Shown here: positions 11,740-23,263 of the stretch, one piece after another
Numbering within the stretch: the stretch's first letter is position 1
Layout: every line of letters starts with the position of its first letter
NCBI GenBank assembly: GCA_011032825.1
Contig: JAADJZ010000034.1
Location: forward strand, 186,001 to 250,000
Direction of reading: 5' to 3'
Origin: Massariosphaeria phaeospora
Lineage: Eukaryota > Ascomycota > Dothideomycetes > Pleosporales
DNA length: 64,000 nucleotides
Position numbers and translations under genes: made by a program
Notes under the pieces: generated by a model
What the model was told of the DNA's origin: nothing
The model's input: only the letters and a program-made list of their open reading frames with translations
Databases searched by the model: none

Positions 11740-11970
11740 CACCGCGCTCTGATTGGCCCGCCTCCCCAGCCGCGAAATTTTCAGCTGGCCAACACCCAAT
11801 CCAGCTTAGCTCCAGTCACATGACAGCGCCCGAGCGCCTGCTGCCTGCGCCCGCCGCCAGCTATATAAGCCCTCCATCCCCCGTCCCCATTCCACAACCG
11901 CATTCAAGTGTAAGTTTTTCCACCACCCCTAACCTACTCCCGCACATCGCTAACTCCCCTTCGCAGGCAC
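11740..11970 (+). promoter_or_regulatory. TATA/CCAAT promoter with a spliced leader
   Basis: GATTGGCC (inverted CCAAT) at about 11751, CTATATAAGCC at about 11861-11871 and a CT-rich stretch make a strong-looking core promoter. About 40 bases on, GTAAGT at 11910 begins a 57-nt intron with a GCTAAC branch site, ending CGCAG at 11966. The following sequence has only a 44-codon frame starting at the ATG near 12034 (MTAPVGLRIGREF..), ending at a TGA in TTGTGATGA. The transcript may be non-coding, or a gene whose exons I could not assemble. Confidence 0.5.
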
Positions 11971-13342
11971 GGGCTTTACGCTTACCAGTGAAGATTCGTC
12001 TGAGGTAGCGTTTTTGCTAGTTGAAAACTACAACTATGACTGCTCCTGTTGGTCTTCGGATCGGCAGGGAATTTTTGCAAAAACCTTCAAACATTTTTTT
12101 CGTTGACTTGCGTGGCGCTTGCTGCGGAGTTGAAGAAGAGCGATGGGCTGCTGCGATGGAATGTTTGTGATGATGCTGCTGTGGGAAGGATCATGGCAGG
12201 CTTAGGTGAGTTTTCGTCTGAGGTGCCAGCCTGCTGCCGTGCTGAAAATCCAGGAGCTGTAGGTGTGCACGTCGTGATTTGACGAGTCGGTCGTCCCAAG
12301 GTCATCTCTATCAGGTTCGACCACCACCTGGGATATTCATCATTCCATCGCGACGCTGCTCATGCTCTCAAGCTGTGCTGTATCTACGCCGCGGCCATTA
12401 CTGATGATGCTGTAGCCTGGTACTGCGAGCGAAGCCCGTTGCCTCGCATACGATACGAACCTCCGCCGACCCGCAACGAGTCATCAACCAGCGCCGTACC
12501 TCACCCCTCCACTCGCTCGACCCCGACCGTCACCTTACCTTTCTAATAGCGATCGAATTTGTCGCCATCTACCATACAAAGGGCACCGATCCGGACGCAG
12601 GAGGACACATAGACGCCCAGACGGAGCATGCTCTTCGGGCTCTGCGCCCTGGCTCCCAGCGTGCGGACGAGGGGACGCCTCGCAGATCAGCTCTGTCCTG
12701 ATGATGGCTGCGCCCGTTCACCTCACGGTGCCGTTTGAAAGATCAACGTCTTGTACACAGCTGCGCTACGTGTCGCCCGCCATGCTCGCTCGCTCGCGAC
12801 CCTCGCCTCCAGCCTCCCCTCACTCAGCCGGCCGACCGACCCACAAAGAGCTGTCGAACGCCTATCACGCTCCGAACACCTGCTGCTACACAAATACATG
12901 ATAAATTGGCGTACTTGGAGGGAAAGGAACGGATACACATATGTTGGAGCTCTGATGCGTCTGTCCTGGCTTCGTGGTCTGGTCGCAGCACCGGGTTCCT
13001 CTGGCTAGAGCGGCGATGCTCACATCGCATCTCAAAATGCTGCCGCTTAGACGCAACGTCGGCAAAACATCCCTAATGGTTTAGGCATAACCGTTCTGAT
13101 GAGGTGGCCACACTAATCTTCCGTTGGTCTTCCGGTCTGGACAGAGCCTCGTGGTAAGCCTCGCTCTCTTCGGGAACATTTTTTAGTGAGACCGCGAAGT
13201 CAAAGAACAGATGCACATTAGATGCGCAACGAAGCATGCATAGCCTAAGCAACACGTACGTAAACAGTCGTCAATTTCTCCGAAGTACCTGCTCCTGTTA
13301 ACGACCGAGACCCACAACAGCTCCCTCCACGAACCGTTCACC
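11971..13342. other. Region downstream of the TATA promoter, product unknown
   Basis: Overlapping frames of 60-110 residues occur on both strands from 12.05 to 13.25 kb, with no domain. TGATGATGCTG or a near variant recurs near 12170, 12403 and 12700, but no complete box C/D pairing or terminal stem supports snoRNAs. Confidence 0.3.
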
Positions 13343-14198
13343 CTAGTTATTCGCCGTCTTATCATTGTAATAATGAATCGTCTGGTCCGCGCATCCAGCA
13401 GGCGTCTGATACAAATAATTCCCCAAGTTGATATACATCTGCTGCCCGGTACACACATACCAAGCCGCAGCATTTGGCCTCTGCAACCCAGCCACGCTCC
13501 ACGTCAACCCATCCCCATTCCACGCAAACTTGCCGTACGAGTTCTTCGCCTCGCTGAACGTGACCGACAGGCTCATGTTGTTGATGTAGCGCGTCTCGGA
13601 GACGATGCCGTAGAGCAGCTTCTCGGGCTTCTCGCCCGCGCCGGATACCAGTTGCACCAGCTGGGAGTCCACGATTTGGAACTGGCCAGCGGTTGTGTAA
13701 TCTCCCAGAAGGGCGGCGCCCGTGGAGTAGAGCGGCTTGGTTTGCATGTACTTGTGGAAGTTCGGGGCCGCGACGCCGCGGATCCAGTAGTAGCCGCTCT
13801 GAAGGGTTTTGCCGGGGCCGGTGCCTGAAGGTGCGTTGGTGGCGACGGGAGTGCCTGGGAGGACGATAGAGGTAGCTGCTGGGGGTTGCGGTTCAGGTTC
13901 GGGCTGGGGCTCGGGTTGGGGCACGGCGCCGGGCTGGCATTGGGAGTAGTAGTCGCTGGGGACACGTTAGATCGTACGAAGACATAGGTAAGGAGGGTAA
14001 GGTACTTGACCACAACGCAGCCAGAGCCTGTGGCGCACTGGCTATCTCCCGACCAGCTTTTTCCACCACCTGGACCGTAGGTTAGTCTCGAACTACGTTA
14101 TGCTCGATGGTCTCGATCATACATTGTTGCCAGTCCTGCACGACAGCCGAAGCAGTGCCCACTAAAATAACGACTAGAGCCGCTGAGAAGTGATGCAT
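13343..14198 (-). CDS. Secreted CBM1 protein with uncharacterised C-terminal domain
   Basis: Three exons (14123-14198, 14006-14069, 13343-13955) give 250 residues. The signal peptide is MHHFSAALVVILVGTASA. It is followed directly by a complete CBM1 cellulose-binding module assembled only after splicing: WQQCGGGKSWSGDSQC, then ATGSGCVVVNDYYSQC. A PQPEPQPEPEPQ linker leads to a domain of about 170 residues (GYYWIRGVAAPNFHKYMQ.. to ..DQTIHYYNDKT). No catalytic family is recognised there. Inferred: a secreted protein that binds cellulose or chitin. A TATATA lies about 90 bases upstream. Confidence 0.88.
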
Positions 14199-14948
14199 TC
14201 TGAGACGAGACCCTGTAATCCGAGCAGGAAGTGAAAAAATCTTGGTTCTGTAGTATTCGACGTTTTGGATGTAGATAACACGACGTATATATGGAAGATG
14301 GCATGCCTTCTAGGCCTTCTCTCCTGTGACGCTGATTTAAGTAGTCGCAATGTATATAAACCGTCGGACCGCGAACCGTGTGACCCTTGATAGATTAATC
14401 GCAGGGTAGGGAAGCGAGCATCGAATAACAGCCAATAGTGATTAAGGCTATCTTTAGAACGAGCTTGTTTGGAACGAGATCAATTGTTTTGTTGAAAGCC
14501 TTCGAGCTTGAAGTATCGATGGCTGCGTAGTACGAGGTGGGATCTGCGGAGAGCTCGTGGCCATGTGTTGTAGGTCAACGGGGCGTTTGGCAATCTTGGT
14601 CAAGATTCAATGCGGTTGAGTGGTATGCATTCTAGGTCCGCGTCAAGTGCGATTCCCTGGTCGTTGAATTCGTCGATTCGGGGCGCCATGTCTCGATGTT
14701 GTGCTGGCGGCGGATATCCCGAACAAGGTGCCCGATCTCGTTCCATACTATGCTTGCACGCTTCTGTCGATGCGTGCCAAAGTACACTGCTCCATTACAA
14801 AATGGCATAGGACCTGTGCTGATGAACGGTCGGCACCGAGACCCTACTCGCGCAGCGTGGTATGCTCAACAACCTCAGTTGGTGTTGTTGTAGTCCGCAG
14901 AGCTTACACTTCTCACTCCTGATCTTCTTTTCAAATCGTCGGTATCCC
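14199..14948. other. Intergenic, no gene seen
   Basis: Promoter of the CBM1 gene (CGTATATATGG near 14284) and 3' flank of CTF8. No coding frame is convincing. Confidence 0.4.
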
Positions 14949-15431
14949 TCACGCCTCCTCCACACCACCACCGACAGGCTCCGGCCTCGTCGAAAAGACA
15001 ATCTTATACCTCACAACCTCTACAATCTCCAATTCCTCCGTTGTGCCCCTCCCCGCACCATCCTCATCCCCTATGCCGCCCATCGCCGTATCCCCCCCAC
15101 TCTCCTCCTTCCTCCTGATGATAGCAAACGGCTTACCCAGCTTCTTACACTCGCCCGTCATCCTCTGATTCACACCCACGTAAAAGTATACCCTCTTCAT
15201 CCACTTCGTATCAGACGGATCGTTAAGGTCGGTGTTGTACAGCGGGAAAACGAGTTTGCCGACTTTTGTGGAGGAGGTGGATGCGGCGTCGTTTTGGGTG
15301 AGTGTGGGGAAGTGTATCGTGCCTTGGAGTTCGAGGATGGCGAGGCCGGAAGGCGTGTGGAGGAGATGAGGGAGAGGGTTTTCGGTGGGGGTACTGGCCG
15401 GTTTGCGGATGTGGAGCGGAATTAATGGCAT
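14949..15431 (-). CDS. CTF8: Ctf8, subunit of the Ctf18 alternative clamp loader
   Basis: A single exon of 160 residues, starting MPLIPLHIRKP. Recognisable Ctf8 features are GLAILELQGTIHFP near residue 30, VGKLVFPLYNTDLND, and MKRVYFYVGVNQRMTGECKK, then KLGKPFAII. Known: Ctf8 and Dcc1 join Ctf18-RFC, which loads PCNA during replication and supports sister chromatid cohesion. The acidic Gly-rich insert before the C-terminal EIVEVVRYKIVFSTRP is variable in the family. Confidence 0.9.
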   Translation of the reverse strand: MPLIPLHIRKPASTPTENPLPHLLHTPSGLAILELQGTIHFPTLTQNDAASTSSTKVGKLVFPLYNTDLNDPSDTKWMKRVYFYVGVNQRMTGECKKLGKPFAIIRRKEESGGDTAMGGIGDEDGAGRGTTEELEIVEVVRYKIVFSTRPEPVGGGVEEA

Positions 15432-15700
15432 GATTGGTGCGAATTTGGCTCTTGGGATGAGAGATAGGGAATGGGCTTGCGTGGTGTGAAATAATTGTCG
15501 ACTTCGTGGAACATAGATCCAAGGTGAGAAGGTCTGGCGGGGCCAGTGCGACGCGTCGTATTTAGTCCGTGCGGCGGGGTCGATCTAGACGGACACTCGC
15601 GACGCAACAAAGCATTTTAGATCGCGCGGGTGTGTTACTTGGTTACATCAGTAAGTAGTCTAAAGCTAAACGTCTATTAAAGTGCATCCACTACGGGAGC

Positions 15701-16892
15701 TTATGCTCTCTTGCCGAAAACCTCGTCGAACCCAACCAGTGTAAGCCGGAACCTAACATTATCACCCTTGTACACACGCTCCACCGCCTCCTTGCAACCC
15801 GCCTCACTGATCTTGATCGTCTCGACCCAGCTCTTGATGTTCGACTTGGCAGCAAGCTCCAGCATCTCGATCATCTCGGGCCTATTGCCAATGTGGGAAG
15901 CGCCCATGTAGCACCCGTTGGGAGCAAAAGCCTGTGCCATGATCTGTGGGAGCGGTTTGTCTGGGAAGCCAACCATGTGGAAGGTTCCGTTGACCTTGAG
16001 CGTGGAGAAGTAGTCGGAGAGATTGAATTTGTCGGTAGCGTCGGCACAGTTGAGGATCACGTCGAATTTGAACTTCCAGGACTCGGCCCACTTCTCGTCC
16101 TTCGTAACAATGAAATCTTTAGCACCCAGCTTGAGCGCGTCGTCGCGTTTGCTGGGAGAGTGCGAAAGCACATAAGTTTCAGCGCCCAAGGCCACTGACC
16201 AGAGGACAGCGAAGTGTCCGAGTCCTCCTCTGTCACACGAAGTTAGCTAGCATGTCCCAGATGTGCAAGATGCTTAACTTACAATCCTACAATGGCGATT
16301 TTCTTTCCAGGTCCAGCACCCAATCTCTTGAGTGGAGAGTACGTAGTCAGGCCAGCGCAAAGCATTGGTGCAGCCAGTGCAGTGTCCAAGCCATCCGGAA
16401 TCTTGAAAGTGAAATACTCATGGGCACGGATATGGCTAGAATAACCTCCCTGGCTGACAGTACCATCTGGATATTTGGCGCCATATGTGTCGATCTGATT
16501 GGGGCAGTAGTTTTCTTGGTCGGCCTTGCAGTTGTCGCAAGTCAGATCGGCACCAATCTGGGCCCCCACTCCAGCGCGGTCGCCAACTTTCAAATCCTTG
16601 ACCTTGGAGCCGACCTTGATGACTTTGCCAATGACTTCGTGTCCTACGCAGAGCGGCAACGGGATGTCTTCTCCCCAACCACCGCTGATCGTGTGGACAT
16701 CAGACGCGCAAACACCGCAGGCATCGATTGCAATGTCAACGTCATAGTCTTCGAATTTCTTGAGTGGAACCTAAAAGAGTTAGAAACGTTAGACGAATCA
16801 CAGAGCTCAGATCCTACCTCTTGACGCTTGAAGGTGCTCCAGTTTTTTTTGTCCGTGACAGTGAAAGCGTCAGTGGTCTCGGGATAAGGCAT
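15701..16892 (-). CDS. NADP-type zinc alcohol dehydrogenase (cinnamyl-alcohol/ADH6-like)
   Basis: Three exons (16818-16892, 16283-16770, 15701-16229) give 363 residues. Catalytic zinc ligands are in ACGVCASD and GHEVIGKV; structural zinc cysteines are in LTCDNCKADQENYC. The cofactor loop is VGLGGLGHF, completed across intron 2. Known: the medium-chain ADH6/CAD group reduces aromatic and aliphatic aldehydes with NADPH; the exact substrate cannot be read from sequence. It is transcribed away from the other dehydrogenase at 18311, with about 1.4 kb between them. Confidence 0.93.
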
Positions 16893-18310
16893 ATTGGCAG
16901 TTTAGTATGGTTTGATAGAAGGATTGGGTGCAAAATGCTGTATTTGAAATCTGGTGGATTCGGACTTCAGATGAGGGGCACTGGATGATGATGGTGAGGG
17001 GCAGACCGTGGTCTTAAGAGTTCCGAGATCTCCTTGCGTGAAATCGATTTCCAGTCCCCATAAAAGTGAGCGCGGGTGAGGTCATGGTAAAACAAAGATT
17101 GGGTCCGAAGCTTTCGCACATTCTGCCTGATTGGATGCATCTTAACCCATTGCCCTTGGAATCGGTATACATGCGCGCTGCTAGGGACGCGCCCAACTTT
17201 AAATAATGAGAAAGTTACCCGACAGAATCCGATATGAGCCAATCTAGGCAGCCAGTTCACAACTGACGTACGTATAGTAAAGCTTAACCCGCCTGCTAAG
17301 TTAATCGCGGTTAGCAACTGTGCCGAGGCGAAAAGCCACCGCCCTCGTTGTCTCTGGCCCATTTGGCAAGTTAAGCGTCACTGCCAACGTCACTGCGGAA
17401 ACTCCGGTCGTGACACGTCGTGACGTCTAGATTTACTTTGAGTTGTTCAACCTGGTTTTGTCAGTCAAAGGGAAAACCTTGCAGTGATAAACTGATCGGA
17501 ATCTCAATGACAGTAGCACGCGCCGTCCAAGGTATGCTGCCAATTGTGTTCGGATTAAGGCAGATTAGGAACCTCTGTGGCTTAGGTAAAGACCTGACAA
17601 GAGTTTTCCCACGAATGATGTTCTTTCGACCGATTGCAGGCGTTCCGATGCAGTTCCGAGATTTGTGCTGCTGGACGTACTGCTTCCGATGCTTCCTTTA
17701 CACCGGATCATTCATCATCTTCCCTTTTGAGTTTGACAGATGCTCCATTATATTCTCTTGGAAAATGCCAGGTGTCGATCTGTTCCCCACATGGTCCGCG
17801 TGGGCATTGGTAGTCTCCATCCCGCAACCTCTTGAGGAATCTTGACCAACAAACATATCCATACAATCTTTACTATTTCACATGCTTCACATGTCATACG
17901 ATATCGTTTACCACATCGTTGGAGGAGCTGGAGCTGTTGTGTGAATGTTCTGGACGTGCTCATCTCTTCTCCACCTCGACCCCGCCATTGAGAAGTCCGC
18001 GATGCGGGGGATCACCCGCGGAATTACCCAATCCGGTATCCCGATGAGTAGCGTGCTGTTGACCACGCGCTTCTCTGCCAGAAGGCGAATCGTGGGAGAA
18101 GTCACGAAGAAATAATTGAATGCCGCGACTTAGGCTTGGTGGTGCGCGAGAGGTGTGGCGTTTGCCTTTAAACGTCGTATCCCCCCTCTTGATTAGAGGC
18201 AAACAATCATTACAGCGCACCCCTTCGTGCAGCTATATATTTCTGTCTTTCTGGTTCTTGTCTGATTTCCATCTCTGCCAAATCCTAAGGATTTCCCACT
18301 ACCTGTAGAA
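16893..18310. other. Intergenic between two divergent dehydrogenase genes
   Basis: The 1.4 kb stretch should hold both promoters. A 141-codon plus-strand frame (17420-17845) does not begin with ATG at its listed edge and has no domain, so it is not called. No repeat was seen. Confidence 0.4.
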
Positions 18311-19605
18311 ATGGCGTCCCAAGACTCGGGCAACGAAACCATGAAAGCTGTTCGCTTCCACGGCGCGAACGATCTGCGATACGAAGATATACCAGTTCCT
18401 AAGGTTGGAAAAGGCCAAGTGAAAGTGCGACCGGCATGGGTTGGTATCTGTGGAAGTGGTCAGATAGTCAAGAGCCATATAGTTGCTCACCTACTGACGA
18501 GTGGCACAGATCTCCATGAGTATATGGGAGGTCCGAATTTGTGCCCAACGACCCCGCACCCAATCACCGGCGAGACCGTCCCATTGACTTTTGGCCACGA
18601 GTTCTCGGGAACCATTGAAGAAGTTGGAGAAGAAGTGAACGACTACAAGCCGGGAGACAGAGTGGCCATACAGCCGATCATCTACGATGGTACATGTGGC
18701 GCGTGTCTTGACGGACTCCACAACTGCTGCTGGAGCAATGGCTTCGTTGGATTGAGCGGTCTGCAATGCCCTTTGATTCGTCTAGTAAGCTCATGCTAAA
18801 CCCAGCAGGTTGGGGCGGCGGATTGGCAGAACATATCGTCATACCCACCACCACGTTGTATCGTCTCCCAGACAACGTCCCCCTAGAGATAGGAGGTAAG
18901 AGGATAATGAATTCTCGTAGGCTTCGCTGACAAGTTCTCCAGCTCTTATCGAGCCGCTCGCGGTCGGTTGGCATGCCGTTAAGATCAGCCCGTTCAAAAA
19001 GGGAGATGCCGTTCTGATTCTCGGGGGCGGTCCTATTGGGATCTCGGTCATCCTCGCGCTAAAGGCCAAAGGCGCGGACAAGATCATTGTCTCAGAGCTT
19101 AGTCAACGACGACAGGAGTTCGCGAAACGATTTGGGGCTGACCATGTCATTAATCCGCTGAAAGAGGATGTAGTGAAGCGCTGTCGGGAACTTTGTGACG
19201 GGCAAGGTGTTCATGTTGTATACGATTGCGCTGGTGTTCAGGCAGGTTTGGATGCAGCCGTGCATGCGACTCGACCTCGAGGGACGATCGTAAACATTGC
19301 GATCTGGGAGAAGGCCTGCTCTATTGTTCCGAACGACTTAACTTTCAAAGAGAGAAAGTACATGGGTGTCGCCACATATGCAGTAGGAGACTTCCAGGAA
19401 GTCATTGTAGGTGTTTTCCGTGTTCGAAGATTGAGTGGCTACTAACAATCTTTAGGACGCCATCTCTTCCGGGAGCATGAAGCCGGACGAGATGATCACC
19501 CAACGGATCAAATTGACAGAAGTGGAGGAGAAGGGATTCAAGACGTTGATCAACGACAAGGACAACCAAGTGAAGATTCTGGTGGAGGTGGGAGGTGGCC
19601 GTTGA
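18311..19605 (+). CDS. Zinc-dependent 2,3-butanediol/polyol dehydrogenase-like MDR enzyme
   Basis: Five exons (18311-18458, 18510-18758, 18809-18895, 18943-19406, 19456-19605) give 365 residues. The start MASQDSGNETMKAVRF has a second possible ATG ten codons on. Zinc ligands are in VGICGSDLHEY (Asp codon completed across intron 1) and TFGHEFSGTIEEVG. The second zinc lobe has CGACLDGLHNCC, and the Rossmann loop is ILGGGPIGI. Known: this subgroup includes (R,R)-butanediol dehydrogenase and related polyol dehydrogenases. Intron 2 (18759-18808) has a weak GTCTGC donor but is needed to join FVGLSGWGGGLAEH. Confidence 0.9.
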
Positions 19606-20543
19606 CCTGTCATACCCCGAGCACCCTGATGTCGGACTAGCACTGCAGTCAAGTGAGTAGGTAGGTACTGGGTCAGTTCTGATATGCTGTTGATGTTCGT
19701 GTATGTGGATATTGCGTATGGGCACATGCGCCAATGAATACTAGAGGTCACAGCTGAGTCTGCCATCGGTCCACAGGTCATTTCCGCAGCTGTGAAGCTT
19801 TGCAGAGTATTTTCTGGCCTGGGACCAGTTCACAACAAGAGAAAGTTTGCGCGAGCAGCTGAAGCGGAGCCTCATTAGTTAAGAGCAACCTGCCCCAGTC
19901 AGTGAGCAAGACCATCGCACCGTTGAGTCTCGGTGAAGCCCTAGCCCCGATGGCAACAGCAGGGTGCAGTTGTGTCATAACAGGGAACGGGAAATTATGA
20001 GCCAGGTCTCGGTCATCACGGCCCCCTGACCTCGCAAATCTGCCGCGGAGCGTTTTTGATGACTGCAGGGTGCGGGTGCGGCATCGATCTGGGGCCAACA
20101 CGGACCAGGCGTGGGTGGCTTTGCGCCGTTCGCAGAAAATCTTCAGACCACTTGAGTTGTCGCGCATTATTGATGGTGCCAGTGTTCGAGGTAAGTTCTG
20201 GACCGCTGGACTGGCATGCAAAGTTCTGCTCATCGGCGTGACCGCAGGGTGGTCTCGACCCTCGAGGCTGGTGAGGACAGGTGACGTCAAAGCCGGCCAA
20301 CGCCACAGCGCCATGGGAGATGAACCGATCGACGGCGCTAGCCGTGATCAAGGCAGGAACATGGTCATGGTTTGCGCAAGGCTGCTGCGTCATACCTACG
20401 CTCTCGTCCGGTGCCATATATTAACCTCGACATGCATCGCCGTCGAATCGCCTTTTTTCGATAGTCCCTACTTACAACTACTTCTGCATCTTTACCTACA
20501 GCACCTTCTCTCCTCTTTAGTCTTTGGACGCCACTCCGCCACG
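19606..20543. other. Intergenic, promoter of the MARVEL gene
   Basis: The frame ahead of the MARVEL start is open by chance back to about 20070 but encodes no recognisable leader. CT-rich sequence precedes the ATG. No other feature seen. Confidence 0.4.
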
Positions 20544-21542
20544 ATGGCCTTCGGTAGCACTGCGCTGAAGTTCTTCCAGACTCTCCTCTACACACTCGCC
20601 TTCTGTTGCGCCGCTATCATTTTGGGCATTTACAGCTATTTTATGTCCGTGTTGGCCGATCGCGACATCGCAATCCCCCGATGGACCCAGGCTGTTGAGG
20701 GTATTTCGGCCATCGGAGTGCTCTACACCATCTTTGCTATTCTCCTTACCTGCTTCCTTGGCGGAAAGACTTTCTTCGCGTTCCTGGCTATCGTGCTCGA
20801 CATCCTGCTATGCGGTGGCTTCATTGCGATCGCTGTCCTTACTCGTGATGGTGCATCCAACTGCCGGGGCAACGTCCGGACACCGCTCGGAAACGGTCCC
20901 GCAGCATCCAAGCAGGGCTTCTCAAGCAATAATGGAGCTGGTGACCAGGTCACCTATGCTGCCTCCCTTGGAACCACGTGCCGCCTGAACACCGCTGTTT
21001 TCGCTGTTGCCATTGCTGGAGCGTAAGTGGTTGTGATCCACACCTAAACCTGCATATACTAACTTGGTCATAGTCTGCTTTTCTTGATCTCTGCCATCGT
21101 CCAGATCTTTCTCGCTCGCAAGCACAAGAAGGATAAGCGCTTCGGCCCAGGACCGTCGAATGGCTACACCCGTGGTACCGGCGGCAAGTTCTGGCAGCGT
21201 GGCGGTCGCAAGAACAAGGGTGGTCTTCGTGATCCCGAGATGGCTGGTACTGTTCCCGCTACTGGCACGCTCGCCGCTGGTCACCACGATGTTCGCCCAT
21301 CCCACGACACTGCATACACTGGAACGACTGCAGCCCGTGACTCGACTGCCTATGAGAATCCTCATAAGCCTGTCAACGCCGGGTACTATACCGCACCTAC
21401 GGGCACCCACGCCGCATCTATGGGCACCTATGCCGCACCTACGGCCGCACCCATAGACACCTACACCGCACCTACGGGCACCTACCCAACGGACACCTAC
21501 AACAGCCATACCACGCGTACTCATGCTGCCACAAACTACTAA
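20544..21542 (+). CDS. MARVEL-domain four-helix membrane protein
   Basis: Two exons (20544-21022, 21074-21542) give 315 residues. The start ATG lies in GCCACGATGG. Four hydrophobic helices occupy about residues 10-35, 48-70, 72-95 and 150-175; the fourth is completed across the intron (AVAIAGALLFLISAIVQIF). The arrangement, with a long loop containing two Cys between helices 3 and 4, fits the fungal MARVEL family. A basic segment (RKHKKDKRFG) follows. The cytoplasmic tail has degenerate repeats of TAPTGTY. Known: MARVEL proteins sit in cholesterol/ergosterol-rich membrane areas; a specific role is not known. Confidence 0.85.
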
Positions 21543-21932
21543 GTGTGTTGGTAATCACGGTGGAGCGATGATTAATTGTTTTCGATGTACCCTAAAAAGA
21601 GATTAGTGTCCACTTTCTTCTGTATCACATTTATGATCAACATGCATTATACCAGGAAACGAGGAGGTGCGGTAATGGCGTTCGTTGGATAGGTCCAATT
21701 TGTCTTGTGGACGCTGTACGATACGTTCTTATGAACTTAATAGCTAATTCTGATAATCATCATTTGGATCGGTTGCTATTTGCGTGATGCTGCTCTTTGA
21801 CTCCCTTGACCATCGCAGCTCTCTCGTTGTGACACCCGCTACCTCAAGTTGCTATAATTAATCCAACGTCCTTCGGGTATATTGTGTACTCAAAACGCTA
21901 TGACGCCGTCCCATCAATAGAGAATATCTCCC
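21543..21932. other. Intergenic between convergent genes
   Basis: AT-rich 3' flanks of the MARVEL and MHF1 genes. No gene seen. Confidence 0.45.
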
Positions 21933-22448
21933 CTACTGCTTCGCTTTTCCCTTTCCCTTTGCCACTCCAGCGCCAGACGGCCGACCCCGTTTCTTCGGCT
22001 GTGCATCTGCTCCCCGTCCCTCCTCCGCTCTCAGTCGATCCAACTCCTTCTTCAGCACTTCTTCCAACCCTTCATTGCGCCTCGTCAACAGCATAACATC
22101 GTCCGTATTGATGACCCGGCGTCCACCATGTTTGGAGAAGGTCTCGAGGTCCCGAGATGTATTCGCTTCAAACATGACCGTGTCAGCGTGTTGCCCCAGA
22201 CAGTATGAGTTGAGAATTGTGGCGAGGCGTAAGTACCGATTTGTGTGTAGACGAGCTCGGTCAATGCGCCGATGAACCGTGGCGTCGCGTTCAGGTTGCG
22301 GTTTATGCATTCGTCGTCTACGAATTGGCCGATTGCGTACCACAGCGCGGATTTAAGGCGCTGCGGGGCTTGGTTAGTGAGGTACATGAAGTTGTGGGCG
22401 CTTTTTACTTACTTCTTCCCGCTCTGCTGCTGCTTCGTTGGAAGCCAT
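21933..22448 (-). CDS. MHF1: CENP-S/MHF1 histone-fold protein
   Basis: Three exons (22413-22448, 22237-22360, 21933-22165) give 130 residues. The first exon is only MASNEAAAEREE. The histone fold follows: RLKSALWYAIGQFVDDEC, then PRFIGALTELVYTQI, then SRDLETFSKHGGRRVI, ending with NTDDVMLLTRRNEGL. This order and spacing are characteristic of CENP-S. The tail is basic with PKKRGRPSG, an AT-hook-like motif. Known: with CENP-X/MHF2 it acts at kinetochores and with the FANCM/Mph1 helicase at stalled forks. Confidence 0.92.
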
Positions 22449-22813
22449 GTTTTATCTGACCGCTAGGCACTATGGTTGAGTGATGAGTAGACGTTTGTGA
22501 ATTGTCTACGCGTTGCGCTCGAGAACGCGTTCCGATGTTGTTCCGCTAGACAGGGATTAAAGTGGTAGATTGCCGACTCACCGCCTTGGTTCTGCCCGGC
22601 AATGGGCGCGGTTTTGCGTGGATTGCTTGACTTCTGCGCAAAATTTTATCGACAACTTGGTATCAATTAAGCCACGTAAAACCTTCCGCCTCCCTCCGCG
22701 TCGCGTTTCTGTTGTTACACCTATCTACTCCAGACTCCCGCGCATAACACAGAGCGATCCCAACACGCCTCGAAGCAACCCTCAAAAGGACCAAAAGTAA
22801 TACACTACCCACC
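22449..22813. other. Shared promoter between MHF1 and PGA2
   Basis: The genes diverge with 365 bases between start codons. No further feature seen. Confidence 0.45.
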
Positions 22814-23263
22814 ATGGCATCACCAACCCCCTCTCCCTCGATCCCCGAACTCCTCACAACATGGAAAGGCAACTTCGCCCGCAACACCTCCGCCGCCTTC
22901 GACAAACTGCGCCTCCAGGACTACATCCGGCTCGTCGTGATAATAGGCGCCTACGCCCTCCTGCGGCCCTACATCATCAAGCTGGGCGGCAAGCTCCAGG
23001 CGCAACAGCACGAACGCGACGCCGCAGACAACGGCGCCGAAATCCACCCCAACGACCTGCGCGGCAAGATCGAGATACCGGGCCTGGGCGATAGCGACGA
23101 GGAGGAAGATGAGGAGGATACGCAGCCGGGGCAGTGGGGTCGCAATGCGCGGGTGAGGCAGAGGAAGTTCATACGTGATGCGCTGGCGAAGGAGGAGGCG
23201 AGGCTGGCGGAGGAGCAGGAGGTGGAGAGCGATAAGGATATTGAGGAGTTCTTGATTGGTTAG
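22814..23263 (+). CDS. PGA2: Pga2-like ER membrane protein
   Basis: A single exon of 149 residues from ATG in CCACCATGG. One membrane span lies near residues 37-57 (YIRLVVIIGAYALLRPYII). It is followed by LRGKIEIPG, a strongly acidic DSDEEEDEEDT run, WGRNARVRQRKFIRDAL, and a C-terminal DKDIEEFLIG. This order matches the Pga2 family (processing of Gas1 and ALP), a small ER/nuclear-envelope protein linked to protein trafficking in yeast. Length agrees with the family. Confidence 0.88.
   Translation: MASPTPSPSIPELLTTWKGNFARNTSAAFDKLRLQDYIRLVVIIGAYALLRPYIIKLGGKLQAQQHERDAADNGAEIHPNDLRGKIEIPGLGDSDEEEDEEDTQPGQWGRNARVRQRKFIRDALAKEEARLAEEQEVESDKDIEEFLIG

Noticed and set aside
12165..12225. Possible box C/D snoRNA (TGATGA ... 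CTGA)
   Set aside because: Boxes are present, but no terminal stem pairs their flanks and no guide match to rRNA could be argued by eye.
17420..17845. 141-codon frame between the two dehydrogenases
   Set aside because: Does not begin with ATG at its open edge and shows no domain; the region must hold two promoters.
15701..19605. Two dehydrogenases read as a biosynthetic gene cluster
   Set aside because: They face away from each other, belong to different substrate groups, and are flanked by CTF8 and a MARVEL protein with no synthase, P450 or regulator nearby.
20070..20543. In-frame extension upstream of the MARVEL protein
   Set aside because: The frame is open by chance; the extension has no homologous character and the ATG at 20544 has a good context directly before helix 1.
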